Source: Microbacteriaceae bacterium (GTDB taxonomy: Bacteria > Actinomycetota > Actinomycetes > Actinomycetales > Microbacteriaceae). Taken from it: 64,000 bases of DNA. The stretch spans positions 62,001 through 126,000 of the forward strand of contig JAODMT010000011.1 in assembly GCA_025464975.1 (NCBI GenBank). Reading direction: 5' to 3'. Shown here in pieces: positions 33,380-43,208 of this stretch. Each line of letters starts with the position of its first letter. Within the stretch, counting starts at the first letter, position 1. The translations under genes were made by a program, and so were the position numbers. The notes below the pieces were generated by a model. It did no database searches, was not told the origin of the DNA, and saw nothing but the letters and a program-made list of their open reading frames with translations.

Positions 33380-35866
33380 ATGAGCGAGATGACTATTTCG
33401 ACAACTGGATGGCTGCAACGCGACGCCGAGCGTCTCGAGGGAGAGGAACTCGCCCGGGTTGACGCCTGGTGGCGGGCCGCCAACTACCTGTCGATCGGTC
33501 AGATCTATTTGCTTGACAATCCGCTGATTCGAGAGCCCCTCGGCCGCGACGACATCAAGCCGCGACTGCTTGGCCACTGGGGAACCACACCCGGCCTGAA
33601 TTTCGTGTACGCGCACCTCAACCGGATGATCCGTCAGCGTGATCAGAGCACTCTCTTCATCGCCGGACCCGGTCACGGCGGCCCCGGGATGGTGGCAAAC
33701 AGCTACCTCGACGGCACCTATTCCGAGCTGAATTCCCCCATCCGGCGCGACTCCGTCGGCATGCGGCGACTGTTCCGCCAGTTCTCCTTCCCCGGCGGAA
33801 TCCCCAGTCACGCGGCTCCGAACGTCCCCGGCTCGATCAACGAGGGCGGCGAGCTCGGCTACTCGCTCTCGCACGCCTACGGTGCGGCGTTCGACAACCC
33901 CAATCTGCTCGTCGCGTGCGTTATCGGCGACGGCGAGGCCGAGACCGGTCCGTTGGCCACCAGCTGGCACTCCAACAAGTTCATCGACCCGCTTCAGGAC
34001 GGGGTCGTGCTGCCGATCCTGCACCTCAACGGGTACAAGATCGCCAACCCCACGATTCTCGCTCGCATTCCCGAGGAGCAACTCCTCGACCTCATGCGCG
34101 GCTACGGACACAAGCCCTATCTCGTTTCCGGCGGCTTCGACGGCGAGGACCCGCTGCGCGTTCACGAGCGAATGGCGGAGACCCTCGACGAGGTGCTCAA
34201 CGAGATCGCCCGGATCAAGCAAGCGGCGGTGGATGGCACGCTCGAGGGCACTCCGTTGTGGCCGATGATCATCATGCGAACGCCGAAAGGCTGGACCTGC
34301 CCGAAGGAGATCGACGGACTGCCGGTCGAGGGCACCTGGCGGGCACACCAGGTGCCGCTCGCGAATGCTCGCGACACCGAGGCGCACACGAGACTGCTCG
34401 AGAACTGGATGCTCACGTATCGCCCCGAGGAACTCTTCGACGACGCGGGAGCCCCGCGTGACTTCATAACGGCGCTGGCGCCCGAGGGTGAGCTTCGAAT
34501 GAGCGCCACCCCGTTCGCGAACGGCGGGCTGCTTCGACGTGAGCTCGAGCTGCCCGACTTCCGGGACTTTGCCGTCACGGTTGCCGCGCCCGGCGGTACC
34601 TCGGTGGAGGCGACGAAGATTCTGGGTGGCTGGTTGGCGGGGGTCATCCGAAGCAATCCCGACAACTTCCGTATCTTCGGACCGGATGAGACCGCGTCCA
34701 ACCGGCTACAGGATGTCTACGAGGCGACGAGCAAGCAGTGGAACAGCGAGATTCTTCCGGTGGACGAGCATCTCGCCCGCGCCGGTCGGGTGATGGAGGT
34801 GCTGAGCGAACACCAGTGCGAGGGATGGCTCGAGGGCTACCTTCTCACCGGGCGGCACGGGCTGTTCAACTGTTACGAGGCGTTCATCCACATCGTCGAC
34901 TCGATGTTCAACCAGCACGCGAAGTGGCTGCAGGAGGCCAAGAAGCTTGAGTGGCGGCGTCCCATCTCCTCGCTCAACTATCTGCTCTCCAGTCACGTGT
35001 GGCGGCAGGACCACAACGGGTTCAGCCATCAGGATCCGGGCTTCATCGACCACGTCGTCAACAAGAAGGCCGACATCGTTCGCGTGTACCTCCCGGTCGA
35101 TGCCAACACGCTGCTCTCCACGTATGACCACTGCTTGCGCTCGGTCAACTACGTGAACGTTGTGGTCGCCGGCAAGCAGTCCGCGCCGCAGTGGCTCTCC
35201 ATGGACGACGCGGTCGCGCATTGCACCCGCGGACTCGGAATCTGGGGCTGGGCCGGTACCGAGGTGTCCGGGGAGGAGCCGGATGTGGTGCTCGGTTGCG
35301 CCGGGGACGTACCGACCCTCGAGGTGATGGCCGCGGCGGCCATCCTGCGCGAGCGGCTGCCCGAGCTGAAGGTGCGGGTGGTGAACGTCGTCGACCTGAT
35401 GCGACTACAGGACAACTCCGAGCACCCCCACGGGCTGCCGAGCGACGAGTTCGACGCGATCTTCACGACCAACCGTCCGGTGATCTTCGCCTACCACGGC
35501 TACCCGGCGCTCATCCATCGCCTCACCTATCGCCGGGCGGCGAACGAGAACCTTCACGTTCGCGGCTTCATCGAGGAGGGAACGACCACGACACCGTTCG
35601 ACATGGTCATGCTCAACCGTCTCGACCGCTACCGCCTGGTCATGGATGTCATCGACCGCACCCCCGGGCTCGCCCCCCACGCCGCCGGGCTGCGCCAGGA
35701 CATGCAGGACGCCAGGATGCGGGCGCGGGCATATACGCGGCTGCACGGCGAGGACATCCCGGAGGTGGCCGACTGGAAGTGGGGTGCGGCACCGGTCGGC
35801 CTCGCCCAGGACAGCGCAGATGAGAACACTCCAAGCGGCGGCGACACCGGTGGAGACAACGCCTAG
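33380..35866 (+). CDS. xfp: Xylulose-5-phosphate/fructose-6-phosphate phosphoketolase
   Basis: 828 residues, full length for the family. The N-terminal thiamine-diphosphate domain has [19 protein letters not shown], the HWGTTPG loop, [19 protein letters not shown] (96-114) and [18 protein letters not shown] (183-200). The middle and C-terminal domains are present ([39 protein letters not shown]). It cleaves xylulose-5-P or fructose-6-P with phosphate to acetyl-P plus glyceraldehyde-3-P or erythrose-4-P. No acetate kinase gene is next to it. It may feed carbon from the pentose phosphate pool to acetyl-P. Confidence 0.97.
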   Translation: MSEMTISTTGWLQRDAERLEGEELARVDAWWRAANYLSIGQIYLLDNPLIREPLGRDDIKPRLLGHWGTTPGLNFVYAHLNRMIRQRDQSTLFIAGPGHGGPGMVANSYLDGTYSELNSPIRRDSVGMRRLFRQFSFPGGIPSHAAPNVPGSINEGGELGYSLSHAYGAAFDNPNLLVACVIGDGEAETGPLATSWHSNKFIDPLQDGVVLPILHLNGYKIANPTILARIPEEQLLDLMRGYGHKPYLVSGGFDGEDPLRVHERMAETLDEVLNEIARIKQAAVDGTLEGTPLWPMIIMRTPKGWTCPKEIDGLPVEGTWRAHQVPLANARDTEAHTRLLENWMLTYRPEELFDDAGAPRDFITALAPEGELRMSATPFANGGLLRRELELPDFRDFAVTVAAPGGTSVEATKILGGWLAGVIRSNPDNFRIFGPDETASNRLQDVYEATSKQWNSEILPVDEHLARAGRVMEVLSEHQCEGWLEGYLLTGRHGLFNCYEAFIHIVDSMFNQHAKWLQEAKKLEWRRPISSLNYLLSSHVWRQDHNGFSHQDPGFIDHVVNKKADIVRVYLPVDANTLLSTYDHCLRSVNYVNVVVAGKQSAPQWLSMDDAVAHCTRGLGIWGWAGTEVSGEEPDVVLGCAGDVPTLEVMAAAAILRERLPELKVRVVNVVDLMRLQDNSEHPHGLPSDEFDAIFTTNRPVIFAYHGYPALIHRLTYRRAANENLHVRGFIEEGTTTTPFDMVMLNRLDRYRLVMDVIDRTPGLAPHAAGLRQDMQDARMRARAYTRLHGEDIPEVADWKWGAAPVGLAQDSADENTPSGGDTGGDNA

Positions 35867-35897
35867 CCGGGGCCCCTGGCCGAAAGAGTGATGCCCG

Positions 35898-36635
35898 ATG
35901 CCATGGGGCGCGATCTTTAAGAACCGTGCGGATGCCGGTCGACGGCTCGCCGCCGCACTCGACGGCTTCGCCGCGCCCAACACGATAGTTCTCGCGCTGC
36001 CTCGCGGCGGGGTGCCGGTCGCCCGGCCGGTCGCCGATGCCCTCGGCGCTCCGCTCGATGTGGTGGGTATCCGCAAACTCGGCAGCCCGCGGCATCCGGA
36101 GTATGCCGTCGGCGCAATCGGCGAGCAGGGAGTGCGAATCGTTGACAGCGCCGCCGCGCGCTCGGTGGGACTCGGAGAAGCCGAACTCGCCGAAGTCGAG
36201 GCGCGGGAGCGGGTGGAACTCGCTCGGCGGTTGCGCAGCTACCGCGCCGGACGGGAACGCCTCGACCTCACCGGAAGAGTCGCGATTGTGGTCGATGACG
36301 GTGTGGCCACCGGTGCCACCGCCCGCGCGGCGTGCCGGGCGGTGCGTCAACTCGGGGCGTCCGAAATCGTGCTCGCGATGCCGGTCGCTCCGCCGGACTG
36401 GGAGAGGACTCTCGCCGGCGAGGCAGACGCATTCGTCGCGGTAGCCACCCCGAGCAACTTCTGGGCGGTCGGTCAGTGGTACGCCGACTTCAGCCAGACC
36501 ACCGACGAGGAGGTGATTGCCTGCCTTGACCGGGGGCCGCGGCAGCCGCAAGCGGGGACGGAGCGGCCGGGTTCGGAGTCGGAGCGGCCGGGTTCGGGGA
36601 CGGAGCGGCCGGGTTCGGAGTCGCCGGGGGTCTGA
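35898..36635 (+). CDS. Phosphoribosyltransferase-fold protein with repetitive C-terminal tail
   Basis: 245 residues. The type I PRTase PRPP loop is VAIVVDDGVATGATARAAC in the middle; the N-terminal flexible loop segment is ALPRGGVPVARPVADALG. Such PRPP-loop proteins lie near central carbon genes, and substrates are unknown. The last 30 residues are a repeated (G/E)(T/S)ERPGS motif from a 21-bp tandem array and are probably disordered. It is 31 bp after phosphoketolase on the same strand, so likely co-transcribed. Confidence 0.85.
   Translation: MPWGAIFKNRADAGRRLAAALDGFAAPNTIVLALPRGGVPVARPVADALGAPLDVVGIRKLGSPRHPEYAVGAIGEQGVRIVDSAAARSVGLGEAELAEVEARERVELARRLRSYRAGRERLDLTGRVAIVVDDGVATGATARAACRAVRQLGASEIVLAMPVAPPDWERTLAGEADAFVAVATPSNFWAVGQWYADFSQTTDEEVIACLDRGPRQPQAGTERPGSESERPGSGTERPGSESPGV
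36555..36617 (+). repeat. 21-bp in-frame tandem array at the end of the phosphoribosyltransferase gene
   Basis: Three units (GGGACGGAGCGGCCGGGTTC type) alternate GGGACG and GAGTCG beginnings, so units 1 and 3 are identical (a 42-bp higher-order period). A partial fourth unit leads to the stop. Confidence 0.85.
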
Positions 36636-36734
36636 CTCCGGGGGTCCGACTCAGGGGACGAAATCGCATCCTCCCGGCGCGCACGAACAGCCGAAGGTGT
36701 CCCCTGGCGAACCTACCGGGCGATGGGCGTCCGA

Positions 36735-36813
36735 GTCGGCGGAGTTTCTGGTCGGCGGAGTTCCGGGTCGGCGGAGGTGCTGGTCACCGAGGTCGCAGTC
36801 AGCGGAGGTCTCG
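36735..36813. repeat. 16-bp tandem array between convergent genes
   Basis: GTCGGCGGAGTTTCTG, GTCGGCGGAGTTCCGG and GTCGGCGGAGGTGCTG are followed by two more diverged units (15 and 16 bp). It lies between the phosphoribosyltransferase and metallo-hydrolase stops. The rest of the 206-bp gap shows nothing further. Confidence 0.85.
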
Positions 36814-36841
36814 GGCAGCCCACCTCCTGGCGCCGAGCAGC

Positions 36842-37633
36842 TCAAGAACGACCGGCCTCCCGGGCCAGATCGACGGCGGATCGAACACCGGTTCGCCACG
36901 ACGCCCCGTGCCCCGGAAGCACAAGCGTCGCATCGGTTGCCGCGAGAAGGTCCAGCGAGGCGAGCGCTTCGGTGCTGTCGGCGGTAGCGGCGCGAGACAC
37001 TATCTGCGGTCCGGATTCTCCGGTATACGGGTTGAACGTGACGAGCGCGTCTCCGGAGACCAGCGCGTCGCGGTCCTCGAAGTGCAATGCGCTGTGTCCA
37101 TAGGTGTGACCCGGGGTGAAAATTACCCGCGGGCCGCCGGGGATCGGCAGCACCTGGCCGGCCTCGAAGAATGTCAGGTCGGTGATGCCGGGAACGTGCA
37201 GCGCCCCGGCGCGGGCCATCCGAAACAGCACCGGGACCGAAGCCGGATGCCGGATCGGGTAGAGCGCGCGGGCCCGCTCATGCCCGTAGCGGTACGGATG
37301 CTCCGCGATGTGGGACTCGAGCGGATGAGCCCACACGGGCACGCCCCACTCCTCGCGAGCCTGGTGGGCGAATCCAAGGTGATCGAAGTGGGCGTGGGTG
37401 AGCACAATGGCGCGAACGTCCGCCGTAGAGCGTTCAATGGCCCGGATCGCGCGCTTGATCAGCGGCAGGGTCGCGGGAAAGGCGGCGTCAACGATGGTGA
37501 GGGAGGTGCCGTCCTCGACGAGGTAGCAATTCACGTAGGCGTGTTCGAGGCGATGGATGCCCGGTGCGACGTTTCGAGTGAATCGTGCAGCGAATCGATG
37601 CTGGCGTGAGGTCAGTGTCGCGCTGGCCGTCAT
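36842..37633 (-). CDS. Metallo-beta-lactamase-fold hydrolase
   Basis: 263 residues from ATG 37633 (GGGAGGG upstream; an in-frame start lies at 37657). The zinc motif is LTHAHFDHLG (78-87), with later ligands in FTPGHTYGHSAL (His), LVSGDALV (Asp) and LPGHGAS (His). It is predicted cytoplasmic with two metals. The GHTYGHS segment is shared with glyoxalase-II and quorum-lactonase-like enzymes, but specificity cannot be assigned. It is 20 bp after the small gene upstream, so probably one operon. Confidence 0.87.
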   Translation of the reverse strand: MTASATLTSRQHRFAARFTRNVAPGIHRLEHAYVNCYLVEDGTSLTIVDAAFPATLPLIKRAIRAIERSTADVRAIVLTHAHFDHLGFAHQAREEWGVPVWAHPLESHIAEHPYRYGHERARALYPIRHPASVPVLFRMARAGALHVPGITDLTFFEAGQVLPIPGGPRVIFTPGHTYGHSALHFEDRDALVSGDALVTFNPYTGESGPQIVSRAATADSTEALASLDLLAATDATLVLPGHGASWRTGVRSAVDLAREAGRS

Positions 37634-37653
37634 TGCACCCTCCCTCTTGATCC

Positions 37654-37878
37654 TCACCTCGAGGCGTCGTTCTCGATGTCTTCGGCGAGCGAGTCGAGCG
37701 CCTCCGGTCTGAGCGCTATGCCGGCGGCCTCGAGGCGCTGCTCAAGCACCGTAGACACATCGTCCTCAATTTGGCCGAGGTGAATCTCCTCGACCAACTC
37801 CTCGGCTATCGCCTGGATTTCGGCTTCGGTGGAGTGTTCCGTACCGTCGTCCGCAATGTCCCTCAGGAAGTTAGCCAT
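37654..37878 (-). CDS. Small acidic helical protein (74 aa)
   Basis: ATG 37878 with GGAG eight bases upstream; the longer open frame above it is antisense noise. The sequence MANFLRDIADDGTEHSTEAE, then IAEELVEEIHLGQIEDDVST, suggests two or three amphipathic helices and net negative charge. No family is recognised. It is probably co-transcribed with the metallo-hydrolase. Confidence 0.6.
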   Translation of the reverse strand: MANFLRDIADDGTEHSTEAEIQAIAEELVEEIHLGQIEDDVSTVLEQRLEAAGIALRPEALDSLAEDIENDASR

Positions 37879-37978
37879 GATCGTCACTCCTGGTGCGTGC
37901 GAGTCAGCTCCGGCCCGAGCTATCGGCCGTGCCCGCAACGGTACGCGAAGAGTGCCGCGCTGTGAAGACGATGTTGAA

Positions 37979-39007
37979 CTACGTGACGTTGCTGGAGTCC
38001 GCCCACAGATTGATGTCCATGTCCGTGGCGAATTCGTCGATCGCCGAGAGCTCCTGCGCGGTGAAATCCAACCGCGAGACAGACGCGAGATTCGCCTCGA
38101 GCTGGGCGACAGATGAGGCACCGACGAGCGCCGAGGTGACGTTCGAGTCACGCAGAGTCCAGGCGATGGCGAGCTGAGCGAGGGTCTGACCACGGCTCTC
38201 GGCGATGTCGGTGAGTCCACGGATAGCAGCGAGGGTGTCGCCGTTGACCATGTTCTTGCTCATCGAACCCTCTCGAGCCGCGCGGGCATCCGCGGGAATG
38301 CCGCCGAGGTAGCGGTCGGTGAGCAATCCCTGCGCGAGCGGGGAGAAGGCGATGCAGCCGACACCGAGGTCTTCGAGAGTCTCGAGCAACCCATCCTCGA
38401 CCCAGCGGTTGAACATGGAATAGGAGGGCTGGTGGATGAGCAGCGGAGTGCCGAGATCGCTGAGGATGCGGGCGGCCTCCCGTGTGCGTTCCGGTGAGTA
38501 AGACGAGATGCCGGCGTAAAGGGCCCGGCCGGACGTGACGGCAGTGTGCAATGCGCCCATCGTTTCCTCGAGCGGTGTGCTCGGGTCGGCGCGGTGCGAG
38601 TAGAAAATGTCGACGTAGTCGAGCCCCATCCGCTCCAGCGACTGGTCGAGGCTGGCGAGCAGGTACTTGCGCGATCCGTTGTCGCCGTAGGGGCCGGGCC
38701 ACATGTCGTATCCGGCCTTCGTCGAGATCACCAGCTCGTCGCGGTACGGCAAGAAGTCGCGACGCAGGTGCTCCCCGAAGCCCTCCTCGGCGCTGCCGTA
38801 GGGCGGGCCGTAATTGTTCGCGAGGTCGAAGTGGGTCACTCCGAGGTCGAAGGCGCGTCGCAGGATCTGCTGCTGCCGGTCCATCGGAACGTCGCGACCG
38901 AAATTTTGCCACAGTCCGAGCGACACCGCGGGGAGCTTGAGCCCGCTTCTTCCCGTGCGACGGTAGGGCATTGGGGTGTATCGGGATTCCAAGGCGAGGT
39001 AAGTCAT
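37979..39007 (-). CDS. Aldo/keto reductase, YghZ/L-glyceraldehyde-3-phosphate reductase type
   Basis: 342 residues of the AKR TIM barrel. Tetrad: Asp and Tyr in THFDLANNYGPPYGSAEEG, Lys in ISTKAGYDMWPGPYG, and His in IFYSHRADPSTP. The WPGPYGDNGSRKYLLASLDQ segment is characteristic of YghZ-like AKR14 enzymes, which detoxify methylglyoxal and reduce L-glyceraldehyde-3-P. GVGCIAFSPLAQGLLTDRYL is the NADPH-binding end. The start at 39007 lacks a good Shine-Dalgarno. It is divergent from the phosphatase gene with only 62 bp between. Confidence 0.92.
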   Translation of the reverse strand: MTYLALESRYTPMPYRRTGRSGLKLPAVSLGLWQNFGRDVPMDRQQQILRRAFDLGVTHFDLANNYGPPYGSAEEGFGEHLRRDFLPYRDELVISTKAGYDMWPGPYGDNGSRKYLLASLDQSLERMGLDYVDIFYSHRADPSTPLEETMGALHTAVTSGRALYAGISSYSPERTREAARILSDLGTPLLIHQPSYSMFNRWVEDGLLETLEDLGVGCIAFSPLAQGLLTDRYLGGIPADARAAREGSMSKNMVNGDTLAAIRGLTDIAESRGQTLAQLAIAWTLRDSNVTSALVGASSVAQLEANLASVSRLDFTAQELSAIDEFATDMDINLWADSSNVT

Positions 39008-39069
39008 CTTATGTATCTTGCCACTTCGGTGGCCCAGATTCAGGCTGCTGTGCCTAGGCTGGATGGTCT

Positions 39070-39738
39070 ATGCGACTCCTTCTCATCCGTCACGGACAGA
39101 CACCGGCCAACGTTCTCGGCCAACTGGACACCGCCGCGCCCGGACCGGGGCTCACCGAGCTCGGCGCACGCCAGGCGGCAGCCATCCCGCACGCGCTTCG
39201 CGACGAGCCAATCGACGCGATCTTCACCTCGACTCTTTTTCGCACCCAGCTGACCGCGGACCCGTTAGCGACCGATCGCGAGATCGAGGCGCGAGTGCTT
39301 CAAGGCCTGCACGAAATCGAGGCCGGATCTCTCGAGGGGCGAAACGATCGGGCGTCCGCTCGCGCCTACCTCGAGACCGCGTTCGCGTGGGGCTCGGGAG
39401 ATCTGGACGTTCGGATGCCCGGTGGCTCGGACGGTCACGACTTCTTCGAGCGATTCGACACGGACATCGAGAAGGTGGCAGAGGTCGCGGGGACGGCGGC
39501 GGTGTTCAGCCACGGGGCAGCGATCCGGGTCTGGACGGCCGGTCGGGCGCGAAACGTGCCGCCGGTTTTCGCCGGCACCAATGAGCTGGACAACACCGGG
39601 GTCGTGGAACTCACTGGCACTCCCGGGGAGGGATGGACTCTCCTCTCATGGGCGGGCATCCCGGTAGGAGGCGCCGACCTGGTTGGTGCGAGCGCCGAGG
39701 ACCCGACCGGCGAATCGCTCGACGACCTCCGGGACTGA
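39070..39738 (+). CDS. Histidine phosphatase family protein
   Basis: 222 residues of the phosphoglycerate-mutase-like superfamily. LLLIRHGQTPAN places the phospho-accepting His8; GLTELGARQAAAIPHAL and DAIFTSTLFRTQLTADPLA give the second Arg; FSHGAAIRVW supplies the second His. It could dephosphorylate sugars, nucleotides or proteins. The C-terminal 40 residues extend beyond the core and are acidic. It converges on the AI-2E-type gene with 3 bp between. Confidence 0.9.
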   Translation: MRLLLIRHGQTPANVLGQLDTAAPGPGLTELGARQAAAIPHALRDEPIDAIFTSTLFRTQLTADPLATDREIEARVLQGLHEIEAGSLEGRNDRASARAYLETAFAWGSGDLDVRMPGGSDGHDFFERFDTDIEKVAEVAGTAAVFSHGAAIRVWTAGRARNVPPVFAGTNELDNTGVVELTGTPGEGWTLLSWAGIPVGGADLVGASAEDPTGESLDDLRD

Positions 39739-39741
39739 CTC

Positions 39742-40866
39742 CTACGGCGCAGCGGGATGGGTCCGCCAGCTGCCACTCGCCACATACATGACCATCACGT
39801 TGATGGTCGCGACTATCGGCACAGCGAACAGTGCGCCGGGGATGCCCGCGACATACAGTCCGGCGGCCACGCCGAGCACGACGGCGAGCGGATGCACCCG
39901 AACCGCGCTACCCATGACGAGCGGCTGCAGCACGTGGGCCTCGACCAGGTGAACGAGCAGCACCCCGCCGAGCATGATCAGCGCCTGAATGGGGCCGACG
40001 TAGACAAGGGCGATTGCCACGGCGATGACTCCGGTCGCAACGGCGCCGACCACCGGGATGAACGACGCGAGGAAGACCAGAATCGCGATGGGAATGACGA
40101 GGGGCAGCCCGAGGAAGAAGGCGAAGAGTCCGACTCCGACGGCGTCGACGGCCGCCACGAAAATCTGCACCCGCGCGAAGGTCGTGAGCGTGAGCCATCC
40201 AGCCCGCCCGGCTCCGTCGACTGCAACGCGGGCGCCGAGCGGGAACAGTCGCACAAACCAGCGCCACACTCCCCCGCCATCGATCAGAAGGAAGATCACC
40301 GAAAACAGCGTCAGCAACGCCCCGGTGATGAGGTGGCCGGCCGTAGTGCCGACTCTGAGTGCGCCGGTGGCGAGGGTCGACGAGGACTGCTGGAGCGCCT
40401 GGCCGGCCTGGGCGAGGTAGCCCGTGAATTGCGAATGCGACACCTGGAGTGGTGAGGCGCTGAGGAACAGCTTGAACCGGTGGAACACGCCGACGGACTG
40501 CCGTTCGAGGCCCGGGAGCCCGGCGCGAATCTGAAACACCACGAGTGTCACCAGACCGCCGACTATGACGAGCGCGACGAGCAGAGCGACGACGATGGCG
40601 AGCCAACGCGGCCAGCGGCGGCGGACGAGCGCGTCGGCGAACGGTACGAGCAGTGCGGAGATCAGCACGGCGATCAGAAATGGGATGACGATCTCTTTGA
40701 GGTCGGCGATGAGCAGGCCGATAACGGCGAGCACCCCGGCGATGACGAGAACCCGCCAGGACCAGGCACCGGCCGTCTGCATCCCGTGCGGGACCGAGGG
40801 CGCCGGACTCGACGAATACCGGGCCTCCGGTGACGCAGGAGTGGCCTCGGCTGGCGAATCGCTCAA
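39742..40866 (-). CDS. AI-2E family transporter (PerM-like permease)
   Basis: 374 residues with about eight membrane helices. The conserved PIAILVFLASFIPVVGAVAT and GVLLVHLVEAHVLQPLVMG are family hallmarks. Most members are not autoinducer-2 exporters; roles in Na+/H+ or peptide export are proposed. The start is TTG 40866, overlapping the TGA of the upstream reductase gene (TTGA), so translation is coupled. Both ends of the protein are hydrophilic. Confidence 0.9.
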   Translation of the reverse strand: MSDSPAEATPASPEARYSSSPAPSVPHGMQTAGAWSWRVLVIAGVLAVIGLLIADLKEIVIPFLIAVLISALLVPFADALVRRRWPRWLAIVVALLVALVIVGGLVTLVVFQIRAGLPGLERQSVGVFHRFKLFLSASPLQVSHSQFTGYLAQAGQALQQSSSTLATGALRVGTTAGHLITGALLTLFSVIFLLIDGGGVWRWFVRLFPLGARVAVDGAGRAGWLTLTTFARVQIFVAAVDAVGVGLFAFFLGLPLVIPIAILVFLASFIPVVGAVATGVIAVAIALVYVGPIQALIMLGGVLLVHLVEAHVLQPLVMGSAVRVHPLAVVLGVAAGLYVAGIPGALFAVPIVATINVMVMYVASGSWRTHPAAP

Positions 40867-41909
40867 CGGCGGCGGCGCTCCGGCGTCAGCCAGTAGTTGC
40901 TGAACCCCGCGTCATCCGGATTCAGGTTGGTGCCCGGTGGCACGATCTCGTCGATGCGGTCGAGGGTGGATGCGTCGAGCTGAAGCGACGCGGCGTCGAG
41001 CTGTGACTCGAGCTGTTCCATGGTGCGCGGGCCGATGATCGCGCTCGTGACACCCGGATGGCGAAGCACAAAGGCGATCGCGAGATGCACGAGCGAGACG
41101 CCAAGCTCATCGGCGAGAGCACCCAGCTTGTCTGCGGCCTCGAACTTCGCGGCGATGCCCGGCTTGTTCAGGTCATAGCGTGCGGGATCGCGGTCGCTCC
41201 GGTGCGTGGTCGGGAGATCCCGTCCCTTGCGGAACTTGCCGCTCAACCAACCGCCGGCCAGTGGGCTCCAGACCAGAGTTCCCATGTCGTGCCGGTGGGT
41301 CGTCGGCAACAGATCCGCCTCGATCCCCCGGGTGAGCAACGAATACGGTGGCTGCTCGGTGACGAAACGCTGCGTGCGCCCCTCGCGGGCAGCCCATTGC
41401 GCCTCGACGACCTGCGAGGGCTGAAAGGTCGACGAGCCGATGTAGCGAACCTTCCCCTGGCTCACGAGAGTGTCCAGTGCGGCGAGGCTCTCCTCGATGT
41501 CGGTGTGTTCGTCCGGCCGGTGCATCTGGTACAGGTCGATGTAGTCGGTACCGAGACGGCGGAGCGAATCCTCGACGGCGCGGATGATCCATCGCCGGGA
41601 ACCGCCCCGATGGTTCGGACGCGGTTGCATGCCGTTGAAGAACTTGGTGGCGAGAACAACGTCGTCGCGCCTGCCGGACTGCGCGAGTGCCTTTCCGACT
41701 ATCTCCTCCGATTCGCCGAACGAGTAAATGTCCGCGGTGTCGATGAGATTGATGCCGGCATCCACGGCGCGGTGGATGATGCGGATCGAGTCGTCATGAT
41801 CCCTGTTGCCCCAGTCGCCGAACATCATGGTGCCAAGCGCGAGTCGCGAAACTTCCACGCCCGTTCGTCCGAGGAATGTGGTCGGTTGTTCGTTTGTCTG
41901 ATCCGGCAT
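40863..41909 (-). CDS. Aldo/keto reductase
   Basis: 348 residues from ATG 41909 (AGGGTG upstream; a GTG three codons earlier is possible). Tetrad: Asp and Tyr in NLIDTADIYSFGESEEIV, Lys in VLATKFFNG, and His in LYQMHRPDEHTDIE. The coenzyme end is HPGVTSAIIGPRTMEQLES. It is of the AKR9/YajO-like type: NADPH-dependent aldehyde or ketone reductase with unknown natural substrate. Translation is coupled to the AI-2E-type transporter. Confidence 0.92.
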   Translation of the reverse strand: MPDQTNEQPTTFLGRTGVEVSRLALGTMMFGDWGNRDHDDSIRIIHRAVDAGINLIDTADIYSFGESEEIVGKALAQSGRRDDVVLATKFFNGMQPRPNHRGGSRRWIIRAVEDSLRRLGTDYIDLYQMHRPDEHTDIEESLAALDTLVSQGKVRYIGSSTFQPSQVVEAQWAAREGRTQRFVTEQPPYSLLTRGIEADLLPTTHRHDMGTLVWSPLAGGWLSGKFRKGRDLPTTHRSDRDPARYDLNKPGIAAKFEAADKLGALADELGVSLVHLAIAFVLRHPGVTSAIIGPRTMEQLESQLDAASLQLDASTLDRIDEIVPPGTNLNPDDAGFSNYWLTPERRRR

Positions 41910-41976
41910 GGTTTTCACCCTACGCCCGACGGGGTGAGCCCCAGACCACGGCCAGGACTGCGGGGGGCGCTCCCCA

Positions 41977-42855
41977 CTACCGGGCGCGCTGCAACTGCAC
42001 CTCGAGGAGTCCGTCGGTCACCCGCGTGTCGAATCGGGGTAGTGGTGCTGTCGCCGGGCCGTGCACGACCTCGCCGGTGTTGAGGGAGAAGACGCTCCCA
42101 TGCCACGGGCACTCGACGCACGGATCGTCGCGGTGGCCCGACACCAATCGACCCCTGTTCAGCGGACCGGAGAGGTGACTGCACACGTTGGACAGCACCG
42201 AAACGGAGTCTCCGCGCCGAAGCACAAGCAGCGGAAGCCCGCCCACCGTGCGACTGATCAACTCGTTCTCGGGAATCTCCTCGAGCGGCGCGAGCGACTG
42301 CCAGCCGCGCGGGAAACGATGGGGAACGTCCTCGGCATGGTTGGCACCCGCGGCCTGCCGGTAGCTCAGGTGGCCGCCGAGGAAGCCGGAGAACGACACG
42401 ACGGCGAGTCCGAGGTACCCGAACACCTTTCCGCTGGTGTCGCGACCGCGACTGCGCTGCACGAAGGAGACCGCATAGAGCCCGACAGCGGCAAAGTTTG
42501 CCGCCCAGTGAATGACGCCAACCCGTGCCTGCTGCTGATGCAGTTGTGACCAGTCGTTCATTCCGGTAACCGCCGCGGGCAGCGCCGCGGCGACGCCGAC
42601 CGCGACGAGCACTCGCGAGGCTCCCCTATTTCCCGGGAGGGCATCCAGCACAGCGGCCGAAGTCCACGCGCCGATCGGGATTTGCACGGCAATCGGGTGT
42701 ACCGGATGCCCGAACGGCACTCCATGCAAGACGTCGCGAACTGCGCGAGGGCGGATGACCGACTTGACAAGGCGCCGCAACGGGCGGATCAGCGGATCGA
42801 GTGCGGCGGCATCCTCTAATCGATCGATCGGCTTGAGCACGGCGAGCTCGTTCAT
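41977..42855 (-). CDS. Fusion of a DUF2231 membrane domain and a Rieske [2Fe-2S] domain
   Basis: 292 residues. ATG 42855 (MNELAVLKPIDRLEDAAALD) follows AGAAGG; the longer frame up to 43191 lacks protein-like content. Residues about 40-190 hold four membrane helices of DUF2231 (GHPVHPIAVQIPIGAWTSA, HQQQARVGVIHWAANFAAV). Residues about 200-290 are a Rieske domain: CSH at NVCSHLSGPLNRG and CPWH at VECPWHGSVFSLNTG bind the cluster. It is probably a membrane electron carrier. The partner is unknown, and no oxygenase or cytochrome gene is nearby. Confidence 0.9.
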   Translation of the reverse strand: MNELAVLKPIDRLEDAAALDPLIRPLRRLVKSVIRPRAVRDVLHGVPFGHPVHPIAVQIPIGAWTSAAVLDALPGNRGASRVLVAVGVAAALPAAVTGMNDWSQLHQQQARVGVIHWAANFAAVGLYAVSFVQRSRGRDTSGKVFGYLGLAVVSFSGFLGGHLSYRQAAGANHAEDVPHRFPRGWQSLAPLEEIPENELISRTVGGLPLLVLRRGDSVSVLSNVCSHLSGPLNRGRLVSGHRDDPCVECPWHGSVFSLNTGEVVHGPATAPLPRFDTRVTDGLLEVQLQRAR

Positions 42856-43208
42856 GTGGCCTTCTCTCCTCGTGGGTTTTCGATCCACGACACCCCTGTT
42901 TCGGCTGCTCCACAACCCCTCGCCGAGAACCGTCCTCACCAGCATCCCGCCCCGTCCCCGATTCAACCTCACGCCCGGGCCGCCGCCGAGTCGAATGTCA
43001 AGCCCGGGAAAGACGAGCCGGTTCGCGCGTACGGTCGGGGAACCACACGACGATGGAGCACGAACGAAGGACAAGCGTGTGCACGGTGAGGAGCCCGTGG
43101 GCGGCCACGGAAGGTCACGATTCGGGAACCGATCGCGTGACGACAATCCGAAACGAAGGTCCTTGAGATCACAATACGAATAGGCACTCATAGAGCCAGG
43201 AGGGGTTC
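42856..43208. other. 353-bp divergent intergenic region, no gene recognised
   Basis: Lies between the Rieske/DUF2231 gene and the penicillin-binding protein gene. Open frames here have unlikely composition and no ribosome binding sites. It should hold both promoters. I could not pick convincing -35/-10 pairs beyond a TTGAGA at 43163-43168, and I see no repeats. Confidence 0.5.

Noticed and set aside
42856-43191. Extended N-terminus of the Rieske/DUF2231 protein
   Set aside because: The extension is Arg/Pro-rich without protein-like pattern, and a good start with ribosome binding site lies at 42855.
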